From assembly GCF_001418575.1 (NCBI RefSeq), contig NZ_LIQR01000196.1, forward strand, positions 1 through 50,367: a stretch of 50,367 bases of DNA. Direction: 5' to 3'. Under the pieces are notes generated by a model, which saw only the letters and a list, made by a program, of their open reading frames with translations, made no database searches and was not told the DNA's origin. Shown here one piece after another: positions 42,213 through 50,367 of this stretch; position 1 is the first letter of the stretch; each line of letters begins with the position of its first letter. The stretch comes from Peterkaempfera griseoplana (GTDB lineage: Bacteria; Actinomycetota; Actinomycetes; Streptomycetales; Streptomycetaceae). Position numbers and translations under genes: made by a program.

Positions 42213-43229
42213 TCAGGCAGCGATGTCGAGCACGACCCGGAAGCGGGCCTGGCCCGAGAGCATCCGCTCGTAGGCCTCCATGGCCTGGGAGAAGGGCATG
42301 GTCTCGGTGCTGGGCCGGATCCCCTGGGCGAGGCAGAAGGCGAGGTTGTCCTCGTTCTCGATGGACGACCCCGTCAGGCTGCCGACGATGGAACGGGTAC
42401 CGAAGATCAGGTCGGGGGTGGCGACCGTCAGCGGGTCGGCTGCCGCGCCGACCACCACCAGCCTGCCGCCCGGGGCCAGGCCGTTCACGAGCGGGTTCAT
42501 GGAGGCGCCGCTGGAGGCCGTGGCCACGACGATCGAGGCGCCGCCGAGCTCACGCAGCGCGGCTCCGGGGTCGGTGGTGGTGCTGTCGATGTACTCGTGG
42601 GCGCCCAGCTCGCGGGCGAGCTCCTCCTTCTCCTTGCCGCGGGCGACGGCCGCGACCCGGTAGCCGAGGCTGCGCGCGTACTGCAGGGCCAGGTGCCCCA
42701 GCCCGCCGATGCCCTGCACGGCGACCAGGGCACCGGCCCTGGCCGGGCCCTGCTGCAGTGCGGACAAGGTGGTCAGCCCGGCGCAGAGGAGGGGGGCCGC
42801 CTCGACGGCCGAGAGACCGTCGGGGATGCGCACCAGCCCGCTGGCCCTGGCGTAGGCCACCTCGGCGTAGCCGCCGTCGATGGTCGTCCCGGTCTGCTCC
42901 TGGTTGCGGCAGTTGACGAAGTCGCCACGGCGGCACGGCTCGCACTCCCAGCAGTGCCCGTTGAGGAAGCCGACGCCCACGCGGTCTCCCGGCTGCCAGG
43001 CGGTGACGCCCGCGCCCACGGCGTCGATGACACCGACGAGCTCGTGCCCCGGGACCACGGGCCGGGAGGGGTCGGGACGCAGGCCCTCGACGGCCAGGAC
43101 ATCGGTGTGGCAGATCCCGCAGGCCTCCACCCGGAGTCGGACGTGCCCCGGCTCGGGGTCGACAAGCTCGCGCTCGACCGGTCGGAGGGAGTGGACACCG
43201 GTGGCTTCGAAGGCTCGGTACGTGGACAT
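42213..43229 (-). CDS. Zinc-dependent alcohol dehydrogenase
   Basis: 338 residues from the ATG at 43229 (AGGAG upstream). Catalytic zinc ligands C37 (ACGICHTD), H62 (GHE) and C149 (LLCAG); structural zinc cysteines C93, C96, C99 and C107 (CWECEPCRRGDFVNC). NAD(P)-binding GIGGLGHLALQYA at 173. Closest in look to AdhA/AdhT-type primary alcohol dehydrogenases. Oxidises alcohols or reduces aldehydes. Divergent from a TetR regulator at 43590. Confidence 0.93.
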   Translation of the reverse strand: MSTYRAFEATGVHSLRPVERELVDPEPGHVRLRVEACGICHTDVLAVEGLRPDPSRPVVPGHELVGVIDAVGAGVTAWQPGDRVGVGFLNGHCWECEPCRRGDFVNCRNQEQTGTTIDGGYAEVAYARASGLVRIPDGLSAVEAAPLLCAGLTTLSALQQGPARAGALVAVQGIGGLGHLALQYARSLGYRVAAVARGKEKEELARELGAHEYIDSTTTDPGAALRELGGASIVVATASSGASMNPLVNGLAPGGRLVVVGAAADPLTVATPDLIFGTRSIVGSLTGSSIENEDNLAFCLAQGIRPSTETMPFSQAMEAYERMLSGQARFRVVLDIAA

Positions 43230-43302
43230 GGTGGTGCTCCTGTGTCGGGATCGACGGCTGGTCCCCGGCAGGTGTTGCTGGGCGCGGGGACTCTTCAATA
43301 TG

Positions 43303-43317
43303 ACCAGTCGACTTAGT
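43303..43317. promoter_or_regulatory. Possible TetR operator
   Basis: ACCAGTCGACTTAGT with the perfect 8-bp core AGTCGACT, in AT-richer DNA 75-90 bases upstream of the alcohol dehydrogenase start. Confidence 0.35.
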
Positions 43318-43589
43318 TTTCGTCAAGCGCCGCACAACGCACCACCCGGCGGGCTCGCGGCCGCTCGCCGGCCGCGAGGACGCTCGGCGTAGTCCCTGGT
43401 CGGGCAACGGCCCCGGCCCGAGCGAGGCGCCCGGAGCAGACCCGGGACGGGGGCGCCAGGAGCCAGAACGGCTGGTCACCGGCACCTCCGTTCATCGGCG
43501 ACCTGCCGCAGACGACGATCGTCCCACCGCGACCGGAGCTGGAGTCGTTCCAAGGCGACCGGCCATATACTGGGTGCGAGGTGATGATG

Positions 43590-44162
43590 ATGGCGCGCGC
43601 ATCCAAGCGTGAGGAGATCGCGGAGGCAGCCCTCCAGCAGTTCCACACGCACGGCTTCAACGCCACCGGCATCAGCGACATCACCGCGGCGGCGGGGGCT
43701 CCCAAGGGTTCGTTCTACAACCACTTCTCCAGCAAGGAGGAGAGCGCCCTGGAAGCGCTGAGCCGGTACGGTGCCGGCCTGCGCTTCGACATCCTCACCA
43801 CACCGGGACGGCCGGCGCTGGAGCGGCTCCGGGCGCACTTCGAGCACCTGGGCAGGGACACCGTCGACAGCGGCTTCACCCGGGGATGCCTGGTGGGCAA
43901 CCTGGGTGCTGAGGTGGCCGATCACAGTGAGGAGATCCGCACCGCTGTCAGGCGCGGTTTCGACCTGTGGGCCTCGAACATCCGGCAGGCGCTCACCGAG
44001 GCCCAGGAGGCCGGCGACCTCGACGGCGCTCTGGATACAGCGGCCGCCGCGCGGTTCATCCTCAGCGCCTGGGAGGGCACGCTGATCGTGGCCCGGGCCG
44101 ACAAGTCGACGGCGCCGTTCGAGGCCTTCTTCCACATGGTCTTCGACGTCACTCTGCGCTGA
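43590..44162 (+). CDS. TetR/AcrR family transcriptional regulator
   Basis: 190 residues. Start at the ATG 43590: GAGGTGAT at 43579-43586 is an excellent match to the 16S tail, although three in-frame start codons (43581, 43584, 43587) precede it. HTH with FNATGISDITAAAGAPKGSF followed by YNHFSSKE; C-terminal SGFTRGCLVGNLGAEVADHS and ARFILSAWEGTLIVARADKS resemble AcuR/YxaF-type TetR proteins that control reductases and dehydrogenases. Probably represses the divergent alcohol dehydrogenase. Confidence 0.93.
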   Translation: MARASKREEIAEAALQQFHTHGFNATGISDITAAAGAPKGSFYNHFSSKEESALEALSRYGAGLRFDILTTPGRPALERLRAHFEHLGRDTVDSGFTRGCLVGNLGAEVADHSEEIRTAVRRGFDLWASNIRQALTEAQEAGDLDGALDTAAAARFILSAWEGTLIVARADKSTAPFEAFFHMVFDVTLR

Positions 44163-44525
44163 CGGTCCCCTCCGCCGAGACAGGCCTTCTGCCACGTCCC
44201 CCGGCAGCGGGCCGCGCGCACCGGGTCCAGGAAGCCTGGCGAACGTCCGCCCGGTCCCTGGGGGTTGACCGCTGGGCGCGGCGGTAGCCAGACGCCGGGG
44301 AGTCGCGGCGTTCCCATCCCGGGCTGCCGACGACTGGTCGGCCGGTGCTCCGTGCCCCCATCGACGGTCCTGTCGGCAGCCATGTTCCCGCTGTCGCCTC
44401 GAGGCGCGCGCCGGTGACGACGCAGTCGAGCCCGGTCGGCAGGGGTCCGGAGACCTGTCGGGCCGTCATGTTTCCGCAGATGAATTCTTCGCGTCCGATC
44501 GGTTACCTGTGAATGTCCCCGCACG

Positions 44526-44562
44526 GCCCGTGAGGCTGGCCACCCGGAGCCTCACGGGCTTT
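44526..44562 (+). terminator. 12-bp stem-loop with short T tract
   Basis: GCCCGTGAGGCT (44526-44537) and AGCCTCACGGGC (44548-44559) pair perfectly around 10 bases, followed by TTT. It lies 364 bases past the TetR stop, so it ends a long 3' tail or a small untranslated RNA. Confidence 0.6.
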
Positions 44563-44652
44563 CATGCGCATCTGCCGGCGGGCTGCTGCCTGGATGCAGT
44601 GCGAGCACAACCTGGACAGGCATAACGAAAACGGATGGCTTTGCCGACCTTA

Positions 44653-44744
44653 CTTCCGGAACAATCCGACATGAGTGCTGACCTGCCTGTGCGAGCAGAT
44701 CGCAGGGGCATGGTGTCCCCGGCTGAGCAACCTTCCGGAAACAA
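44653..44744. promoter_or_regulatory. Two TTCCGGAA palindromes upstream of the S8 protease
   Basis: CTTCCGGAACAA (44653-44664) and CTTCCGGAAACAA (44732-44744), each an 8-bp palindrome with the same flanks, 79 bases apart and 107-190 bases before the start. Confidence 0.4.
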
Positions 44745-44846
44745 GGTCGACTGAGAGTCAACTTGGGGATTATTAGGGGAAATTCAAACCAGTACATTGC
44801 CTCCGCGACAGCTGATATTCAGCGGTTCATCAACTCCGGAGGTACT

Positions 44847-47800
44847 GTGCGACCCCCCCTTCCCCGAAGGCGAGCGGTGTTTGTCGGCGCCGCCCTCGTC
44901 GCCGGTCTGTTGCCGCCCATGGCGGCACACAGCGCTGCCGCGCTCACCCCGACGACTCCGGCGTCGTCGGCCGCAAGCGACAACAAGCCCCGCACACCGG
45001 CCACCGTCACCCTGATCACGGGCGACAAGGTGACGGTGACTCCGGGAGCCGCCGGGACGGCTCCCGAGGTGAACGTCTCTCGCGCCCCAGGTGCGACGGG
45101 CTCGGTGCGGGTCTCCACCGAGGGCACCGGCACCTACGTGTACCCGGACGAGGCCATGCCCTACATCGCGGCCGGCCGGCTCGACAAGGAGCTCTTCAAC
45201 GTCACGCAGCTGATATCCCAGGGCTACGACGACAAGCACACGAGTGACCTTCCCCTGATCCTCAGCCACACCGAGGACTCAGCCGCCCTCGAGTCCGGTG
45301 CCGCGAAGGTCGACTCGAACGCCCAGGAGTCCGGCGCCGCGCTTCCGGGCACCGAGACCACGCTGAGCCTTCCCTCCGTCCACGGCGAGGCGGTCCGCAC
45401 CCACCGGGCGAAGGCTGCCGCCTTCTGGTCGGCTCTCACCGGTCCGGCCCGGCACCACGGCAAACCGTCGTCGGCCGACCGGGCCGCCGGCGGCACGTCG
45501 GACGGCACGCAGGTGCCCTCCTTCGCCGAAGGTATCGACAAGGTCTGGCTCGACGGCAAGGCGAAGGGCCTCCTTGCCGAAAGCACCGCACAGATCGGTG
45601 CCCCGGCTGCCTGGGCTGCGGGAGGCACCGGCGCCGGGGTCCGCGTCGCGGTCCTGGACACGGGGGTCGACGCCACCCATCCCGACTTCAAGAACCGCAT
45701 CGTGGCGTCCAGGAGCTTCGTTCCGGGCGAGGACACCACCGACGTGGTCGGGCACGGCACCCACACCGCCTCCACCATCGCGGGGACCGGCGCCGCGTCC
45801 GGCGGCAAGGAGCAGGGAGTCGCGCCCCAGGCCGATCTGCTGGTGGGCAAGGTCCTGAACAACAACAACTTCGGGCAGGATTCCTGGATCATCGCCGGCA
45901 TGGAGTGGGCGGCGAGGACCGAGCACGCCAAGGTGATCAGCATGAGCCTCGGCGACTCGAACCGGCACGGCCAGAACGACCCGGTGAGCCAGGCCCTGAA
46001 CAAGCTGACCACCGAGACGGGAGCTCTCTTCGTCGTCGCCGCGGGCAACGGGGGCCCCGGCCCGTACACCCTGGGAGCACCGGGAACCGCGGATGCCGCG
46101 CTCACCGTCGGCGCCGTGGACGCCACCGACACGCTCGCCCCGTTCTCCAGCGCCGGCCCGCGGATGTACGACGACGCGATCAAGCCGGACATCACCGCGC
46201 CCGGAGTGGGCGTGCTGGCGGCGCGCTCGCATTTCGTCACCAACGGCGGCGATGGCTACTACTGGAACCTCGACGGCACCTCCATGGCGACCCCGCACGT
46301 CGCCGGAGCAGCCGTTCTGCTGGCCCAGAAGCACCCCGAGTGGACCGCGCAGGACATCAAGAACACCTTGATGAGCACCAGCATGCGGACCCCTGCCTAC
46401 ACCCCCTACCAGGCAGGCACCGGCCGCGTGACGGTGTCCGACGCGTACGCCGCCGAGGCTTTCGCCACCGGGTCGGTGAACGCCGGGCTGGTCCCCTGGG
46501 AGCCCAAGACGCGGCCCCAGCCGATCCACCGCGAGATCACCTACACCAACCGCACGGACAAGCCCTTCTCTCTGGCTCTCTCCGTCGACGCGGGCGACTC
46601 TCCGGCGGGAGCCTTCGCGCTGGGCGCGAAGAACGTGACCGTGCCCGCGCGGGGCAGCGTGAAGGCCGACGTGGTGGTGGACCCGAAGGGTCTTGCGCCG
46701 GGCCAGTACGCCGCGCAGGTCGTGGCGAGCGGCAGCAGCCGGGCCGGACGGGTGTCCCTGCACACGGCCGTCGGCGTCTCCGTCGAACCCGAGAAGCACA
46801 GCCTCACGATCAAGCTCAAGGACCGTTCCGGTCGTCCCATCAGCGGCACGGTTCTGATCACCGGTGACTCCGGTGTCGACACCAGCGTGTTCGTACCCGA
46901 GAGCGGGATGCTCACCAGCAGCTGGATCCCCGGCACGTACACCCTCCGCGGCTATGTGGACGTGGAGGGCGTGCACGGGCCCCACTCGCTGGGTGAGGCG
47001 GTGCTGATCGCTCCCGAGGTCGATCTGACCTCGGACCGCGAGGTGCTCCTCGACGCCTCGAAGGCCCGGCAGGTCAAGGTGGCGACCGCCAAGCCGACCA
47101 GCGTCGTCCAGACCCGGATCGACGTGTGGCGCTCCTTCACCTCGGCCGAGCCCGCCCCGTCCAACGATGCCATGTTCGACGCGCTGTTCCCGCCCGACGC
47201 GTACGACAGCGTGTGGGCTCTGCCCACCAAGACCAAGGTGAAGAAGGGCGGTTTCGCCTTCGGCACCAGGTTCCGCGCGGTGCAGCCGCCCCTGACGGTG
47301 TCGTACGGCAAGCAGCACCTGGACGACGCACTGGTGATGCCCGGTACCAAGGCGGTGCCGGACGGCACCTCCAGCCTGGAGGCCGTCTTCGCGGGTGACG
47401 GCCTGGGGGCCGACTACGCCGGTCTGTCCGTCCGCGGCAAGGCCGTCGTCGTGCGCGGCGGCGCGGTCGCCACGGACCAGCAGGCGGCGGCGGCGGAGGC
47501 CGGCGCCGCGCTGCTCCTCGTCGTCAACCAGGAGACCGGTCGCCGCGGCGACCTCTGGTACGGCAAGCCGGACTTCAGCACGGCCGGGTCCGTTCCGGTC
47601 GCCTCGGTGACGCTGGACGAGGGCGAGAAGCTGATCGAGGACATCGCCGCGGCCGGCAAGAAGCGGGTGCAGCTGGCGGTGGAAGGGCACGCCAAGCCGG
47701 CGTACGTGTACGACCTGGCCGACTACCACATCGGTGCGGTGCCGGAGGATCCGTCCGCCGACACCGACCATCTCGCCCGGATCGACCTCGGCTTCGCTCT

Positions 47801-48701
47801 GGCTCCCGGCAAGGAGGGCCGGGAGAAGCGTAACGACTATCCCCCGTACTGGTGGCCGGGCGAGTCCCTGCCGCAGTACGGGGTCGCCTACATCAACCTT
47901 CCGTTCCCGATGCTGCCGGTCGCTGCCGGGGCGCGTACCGACTGGGTCTCCACCAACGGTGTCCGGTGGCAGGAGTTCGCCAATGGGGGGAATGTAAACA
48001 CGCACACCGACACGCTGAGCTACAAGCCTGGCAGCACGCAGCAGGACCGCTGGTTCGGCCCCATCACGCGGCCACGGCTGCTCAGTGACGATGTTCTGTG
48101 GCGGCTGCCGGACGGAACGTTCAACGCAGACATCGATGGCGGCGGTGACGCGGGATCCGCGCACAGCGGCTCGGCCTCGGAGTGGATATCGCTGTACCAG
48201 GGTGACCTGAAGCTGACCGAGGCCCCCGTCCCCAGCATCCGCGCCGGTGACCTGGCACCGCAGAGCCTTCCGTACCGGCTGGTCGTCGACACCACCGGTG
48301 ACCCGGCGGTCAGCTCCTACTCCTCCGCCACGCACACCGAATGGCGCTTCACCTCGGGCGCTGTGACCGAGTCGAAGGCAACCCCCCTGGCGCAGTTGGA
48401 CTTCGAGACCGACCTCGACCTGCAGGGCCGGGCGGAGCACAAGACCACTCTCGCCATCAAGCCCAGCGTGATCGGTGACGCCACCGCGCAGGACGAGGTC
48501 TCCTCGGTCGCGCTCGATGTCTCCTATGACGACGGGCAGACCTGGCACGCCCAGAAACTGAAGGAGAAGAAGGGCACCTGGCAGGCCTCGCTGACCGCGC
48601 CGTCCGGAGCGCAGTACGTCTCGCTCCGGGTGACCGCCGGACAGCGCAGTGGCGGCGGGGTCACTCAGACCATCACCCGGGCCTTCGGCATCCAGCCGTG
48701 A
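44847..48701 (+). CDS. Large secreted S8 (subtilisin-like) serine protease, second copy
   Basis: 1284 residues from a GTG at 44847 after GGAGGT; the open frame upstream to 44763 is not signal-peptide-like. Signal RRRAVFVGAALVAGLLPPMA. Catalytic residues D271 (VAVLDTGVD), H303 (VVGHGTHTAS), N401 (VVAAGNGG) and S479 (DGTSMATPHVAG). PA-like segment near DYAGLSVRGKAVVVRGG, AAAAEAGAALLLVVNQETG. The C-terminal ~500 residues are beta-rich (VALDVSYDDGQTWHAQKLKE, QYVSLRVTAGQRSGG) and end without a sortase motif. Same length (1284 aa) and same order of parts as the protease at 35034; the sequences differ substantially. A strong hairpin follows. Confidence 0.92.
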   Translation: MRPPLPRRRAVFVGAALVAGLLPPMAAHSAAALTPTTPASSAASDNKPRTPATVTLITGDKVTVTPGAAGTAPEVNVSRAPGATGSVRVSTEGTGTYVYPDEAMPYIAAGRLDKELFNVTQLISQGYDDKHTSDLPLILSHTEDSAALESGAAKVDSNAQESGAALPGTETTLSLPSVHGEAVRTHRAKAAAFWSALTGPARHHGKPSSADRAAGGTSDGTQVPSFAEGIDKVWLDGKAKGLLAESTAQIGAPAAWAAGGTGAGVRVAVLDTGVDATHPDFKNRIVASRSFVPGEDTTDVVGHGTHTASTIAGTGAASGGKEQGVAPQADLLVGKVLNNNNFGQDSWIIAGMEWAARTEHAKVISMSLGDSNRHGQNDPVSQALNKLTTETGALFVVAAGNGGPGPYTLGAPGTADAALTVGAVDATDTLAPFSSAGPRMYDDAIKPDITAPGVGVLAARSHFVTNGGDGYYWNLDGTSMATPHVAGAAVLLAQKHPEWTAQDIKNTLMSTSMRTPAYTPYQAGTGRVTVSDAYAAEAFATGSVNAGLVPWEPKTRPQPIHREITYTNRTDKPFSLALSVDAGDSPAGAFALGAKNVTVPARGSVKADVVVDPKGLAPGQYAAQVVASGSSRAGRVSLHTAVGVSVEPEKHSLTIKLKDRSGRPISGTVLITGDSGVDTSVFVPESGMLTSSWIPGTYTLRGYVDVEGVHGPHSLGEAVLIAPEVDLTSDREVLLDASKARQVKVATAKPTSVVQTRIDVWRSFTSAEPAPSNDAMFDALFPPDAYDSVWALPTKTKVKKGGFAFGTRFRAVQPPLTVSYGKQHLDDALVMPGTKAVPDGTSSLEAVFAGDGLGADYAGLSVRGKAVVVRGGAVATDQQAAAAEAGAALLLVVNQETGRRGDLWYGKPDFSTAGSVPVASVTLDEGEKLIEDIAAAGKKRVQLAVEGHAKPAYVYDLADYHIGAVPEDPSADTDHLARIDLGFALAPGKEGREKRNDYPPYWWPGESLPQYGVAYINLPFPMLPVAAGARTDWVSTNGVRWQEFANGGNVNTHTDTLSYKPGSTQQDRWFGPITRPRLLSDDVLWRLPDGTFNADIDGGGDAGSAHSGSASEWISLYQGDLKLTEAPVPSIRAGDLAPQSLPYRLVVDTTGDPAVSSYSSATHTEWRFTSGAVTESKATPLAQLDFETDLDLQGRAEHKTTLAIKPSVIGDATAQDEVSSVALDVSYDDGQTWHAQKLKEKKGTWQASLTAPSGAQYVSLRVTAGQRSGGGVTQTITRAFGIQP

Positions 48702-48740
48702 GCAGGTCGAGGTGAGACCGGAGTGACGGTCGCCGGCTGA

Positions 48741-48778
48741 ACGTCGGGGGAGGGGCCGCCTGGTCCCTCCCCCGACGT
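48741..48778 (+). terminator. 14-bp perfect stem-loop terminator
   Basis: Arms 48741-48754 and 48765-48778 pair exactly, 39 bases after the protease stop. Confidence 0.8.
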
Positions 48779-48781
48779 CCG

Positions 48782-49080
48782 GCGGGGCCACTGCGGTCCT
48801 GTTCACCAACGACTCGATGTCGGGCACACCGTGCCTATCGGCAGACCGTGGCTCGACGACTCGGACTGTGATCACTACCTGGTGAGCCTGCCTTATCCAT
48901 TCGGCCCCGAGTTCGAGATCTGCACGTGGGGCGACGGCGCGCATGCCTGGATCCTGTGGCTGTTGCCGATCACCAAAGGCGCAGGACTTCCGGCGGGAGG
49001 CCGGGTTGGAGGCGCTGGAGAGCCGGTTCAAGGACGTGGGGATCGACCCGGTTGATCCCCGGCGACCGTCGGTGGTCTGA
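48782..49080 (+). pseudogene. Frameshifted remnant of a SUFU-like (suppressor of fused domain) protein
   Basis: The conserved string is split over three frames: ATAVLFTNDSMSG (frame of 48788), then HTVPIGRPWLDDSDCDHYLV and SLPYPFGPEFEICTWGDG after a one-base loss near 48822, then KAQDFRREAGLEALESRFKD and VGIDPVDPRRPSVV after a one-base gain in the AAA at 48975-48977, ending at TGA 49078-49080. Correct joining gives a continuous C-terminal SUFU-like domain; the N-terminal half is absent. SUFU-like proteins in Actinobacteria are mostly small, sometimes toxin-immunity related. The bases 49081-49339 hold nothing else. Confidence 0.55.
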
Positions 49081-49339
49081 GCCGCGGCAGCCGGGGGCAA
49101 GGGCCGAACACGCGATCCGACCGCCCTCCGCGAGCGCGTCGCCGTCCGGATCGACGGGATGGGACCGGGTCGGTCGACGACCGTGCCGTGGCCCGGTCAC
49201 GCGGGCAGTCCGGCACCCGTCGTCCGGGTCACCGCACGGTGGCGGCCATCATGACGGCCCGCTGCGCACAGCGTCCGCGCAGTCCGCGAATCGGTCACGC
49301 CGTCGCACCAGCGCGGAGAGGACCTGCCGCGCGGCGGTC

Positions 49340-49932
49340 CTACCCGCGGGCGGCGGAGTCCTCGGCGAGGGTTCGGGGCGCAGGGTCCGCTTCCGTCGTC
49401 GCGGTGACCCAGTGAGCGGCAGCCAGCACGGTACGGACCTGGTGCGCAACCTGGTCGTCGACCGGGATCCAGCGCGCACCGAATCGCCAGGCGAACCGGT
49501 CGCGCCGTTCGGCGACCTCCTGCTCCAGCCGGCGCCGCACATGCGCCACCCGCAGGCTCTCACCGACGGCGCGCAGCAGCATGGCGGCGGCGCGCAGGGG
49601 CAACCTCTCGGAGGCGATCCGGATGTTGGTCGCCTGGGCCGTGGTCTTTACCCGGGCGACGATCGGTGCCCGCACATCCGTGACCCTCAGGACCACGCCT
49701 TCCTCCTGCGCCTGGCGATGAAGCCGCTCCAGGCCGTCCGCGCCCGAGCAGTCGCAAAATCGCACTGCGCGAAGTCGAGGTCGACGCGGTGGGGCCGGCG
49801 CGCCAGGCACTCCTTGACGCGGCTGGCGAGTTCGGGCGCGGTGGGGAGGCAGATCTCGCCCGTGACCGCGACGGTGGCCTGGCCGTCCCACCAGGCGACG
49901 GCGGTGCGGAACTCGTTGCCGTTCAGAGCCAT
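49340..49932 (-). pseudogene. STAS-domain gene with a one-base frameshift
   Basis: Starts at the ATG 49932 (MALNGNEFRTAVAWWDGQAT), overlapping the J-domain gene by 10 bases. Residues ~15-60 are the beta strands of a STAS (anti-sigma antagonist) domain (VAVTGEICLPTAPELASRVK, VDLDFAQCDF). A one-base deletion in the T run (plus-strand AAAA 49756-49759) moves the frame; in the next frame CDCSGADGLERLHRQAQEEG continues the STAS motif (the D-C-S-G phosphorylation site), followed by ~110 residues (LRAAAMLLRAVGESLRVAHV, AHQVRTVLAA), ending at 49340. It is a sequencing error or a recent pseudogene. Confidence 0.7.
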
Positions 49933-50367
49933 GGGTCCACCTCCCACAGCCGGTGCAGTATCCACTCCCAGAGGTCGCCGGCATCATCCCGCGCCCGCGC
50001 CGGTGCGCCCGGCGGTGCGCTCCGCACCGGGCCCGCCCGAACGAGCGGTTCGGCCCCTGGTCGCATCGCTGCGCCGGGGGAAGTGGGCTCGGCGCTCCCG
50101 GCGTCCCGGATGACCCGGACGGGCACCCGCCGGGGTGCGGCCGGGGGCCGGGCCGAGGTGGGGGCGGTACTCGGGTGGGGCCGGGCGCTCTCGCGTTCGG
50201 CGTCGTAAGCGGTCCGCAGCCGGGGATCGTGCAGCACCTCGTAGGCGGCGACCACTGCGCGGAGTCGCTCCGCCGATCCGGGCTCGACGGGGCGGGTGTC
50301 GGGGTGCAGCAGCCGCACCAGGCTGCGGTAGGCCGAGGTGACCTGCCGCGCGGACGCCGTGGGCTCC
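49923..50367 (-). CDS. J-domain (DnaJ-like) protein, 5' end outside window
   Basis: 148 codons visible, open at the right edge. The visible start is the second helix of a J domain (EPTASARQVTSAYRSLVRLL) with the HPD tripeptide in LLHPDTRP, then AVVAAYEVLHDPRLRTAYDA, the end of the domain. The rest is Pro/Arg/Ala-rich with a C-terminal DLWEWILHRLWEVDPWL aromatic segment. It would stimulate an Hsp70. The stop overlaps the STAS gene start by 10 bases, so they are coupled. The linkage of J and STAS is unusual. Confidence 0.85.
   Translation of the reverse strand, partial: EPTASARQVTSAYRSLVRLLHPDTRPVEPGSAERLRAVVAAYEVLHDPRLRTAYDAERESARPHPSTAPTSARPPAAPRRVPVRVIRDAGSAEPTSPGAAMRPGAEPLVRAGPVRSAPPGAPARARDDAGDLWEWILHRLWEVDPWL

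Larger units (their letters stand above)
44163..44846. other. Intergenic region, about 680 bases
   Basis: Holds a terminator-like hairpin (44526-44559), two TTCCGGAA palindromes (44654-44661 and 44733-44740) and an AT-rich leader before the protease. No supported gene. Confidence 0.5.

Noticed and set aside
45279-49100. Long antisense frame opposite the second S8 protease, and similar plus-strand frames opposite the first (36999-39428, 33750-35768, 24568-27096)
   Set aside because: Low-complexity shadows of well-supported genes on the other strand.
1-50367. tRNA, rRNA, prophage or PKS/NRPS cluster
   Set aside because: No cloverleaf-like sequence, phage structural gene or megasynthase motif was seen by eye.

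Overview
The window is about 71-73% GC by eye, with codons ending overwhelmingly in G or C, long Arg/Ala/Pro-rich antisense shadow frames, frequent GTG/TTG starts and streptomycete gene types (DUF4232 lipoprotein, LacI-controlled secreted hydrolases with CBM2 or ricin-type domains, giant S8 proteases, NB-ARC/TPR proteins). It is almost certainly a Streptomyces or close relative, and reads like accessory or chromosome-arm DNA: many regulator/enzyme pairs, few housekeeping genes, and several decayed genes and IS fragments.

Layout. 1-2649: 3' part of a large intracellular protein of unknown function with a GT-B-like look. 2.8-9.5 kb: small exported proteins and lipoproteins, a MarR-metallohydrolase divergent pair with two matching operators, an SMI1/KNR4 protein beside an antisense remnant of the same family, an IS5-type scrap, a GNAT and a second CoaD-like protein. 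10.0-14.4 kb: a tightly coupled operon of alanine racemase, D-Ala-D-Ala-type ligase, a 67-aa protein, a NarL-type histidine kinase and its response regulator. 14.5-17.6 kb: a secreted GH26-CBM2 enzyme with a LacI regulator and three GAAANNTTTC sites between them. 18.0-21.2 kb: a two-gene NLR (STAND) system in which a small putative effector and a 898-aa NB-ARC/TPR receptor carry the same short Q-x-G-D-H-N motif at facing termini, as expected of amyloid (RHIM-like) signalling. 21.5-23.3 kb: TetR and a quinone-reductase-like MDR. 23.5-28.0 kb: three same-strand genes encoding a HupE/UreJ membrane protein, a secreted metallophosphoesterase ending in a WxL-like domain, and a membrane-anchored DUF916 protein. 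28.2-32.7 kb: BMP-type lipoprotein, HxlR-MDR pair, and an epoxide hydrolase-TetR pair with two abutting 20-bp palindromes. 33.5-39.1 kb: decayed IS5-type transposase, a TrmB/LuxR regulator and a 1284-aa S8 protease. 39.7-44.2 kb: secreted CE1 esterase with ricin-type domain, VOC protein, zinc alcohol dehydrogenase and TetR. 44.8-48.7 kb: a second S8 protease, also 1284 aa. 48.8-50.4 kb: a frameshifted SUFU-like remnant, a frameshifted STAS-domain gene and a J-domain protein running off the end.

Themes. Four divergent redox or detoxification enzyme/regulator pairs; exported hydrolases for plant or microbial polymers under LacI-type sites; cell-envelope functions (D-Ala pathway plus two-component system, WxL/DUF916 surface pair); and self/non-self type genes (NLR pair, SMI1 proteins). 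The NLR pair at 18056-21189 is the strongest candidate for an interesting, poorly characterised system; the WxL-like phosphatase with DUF916 and HupE is the second.
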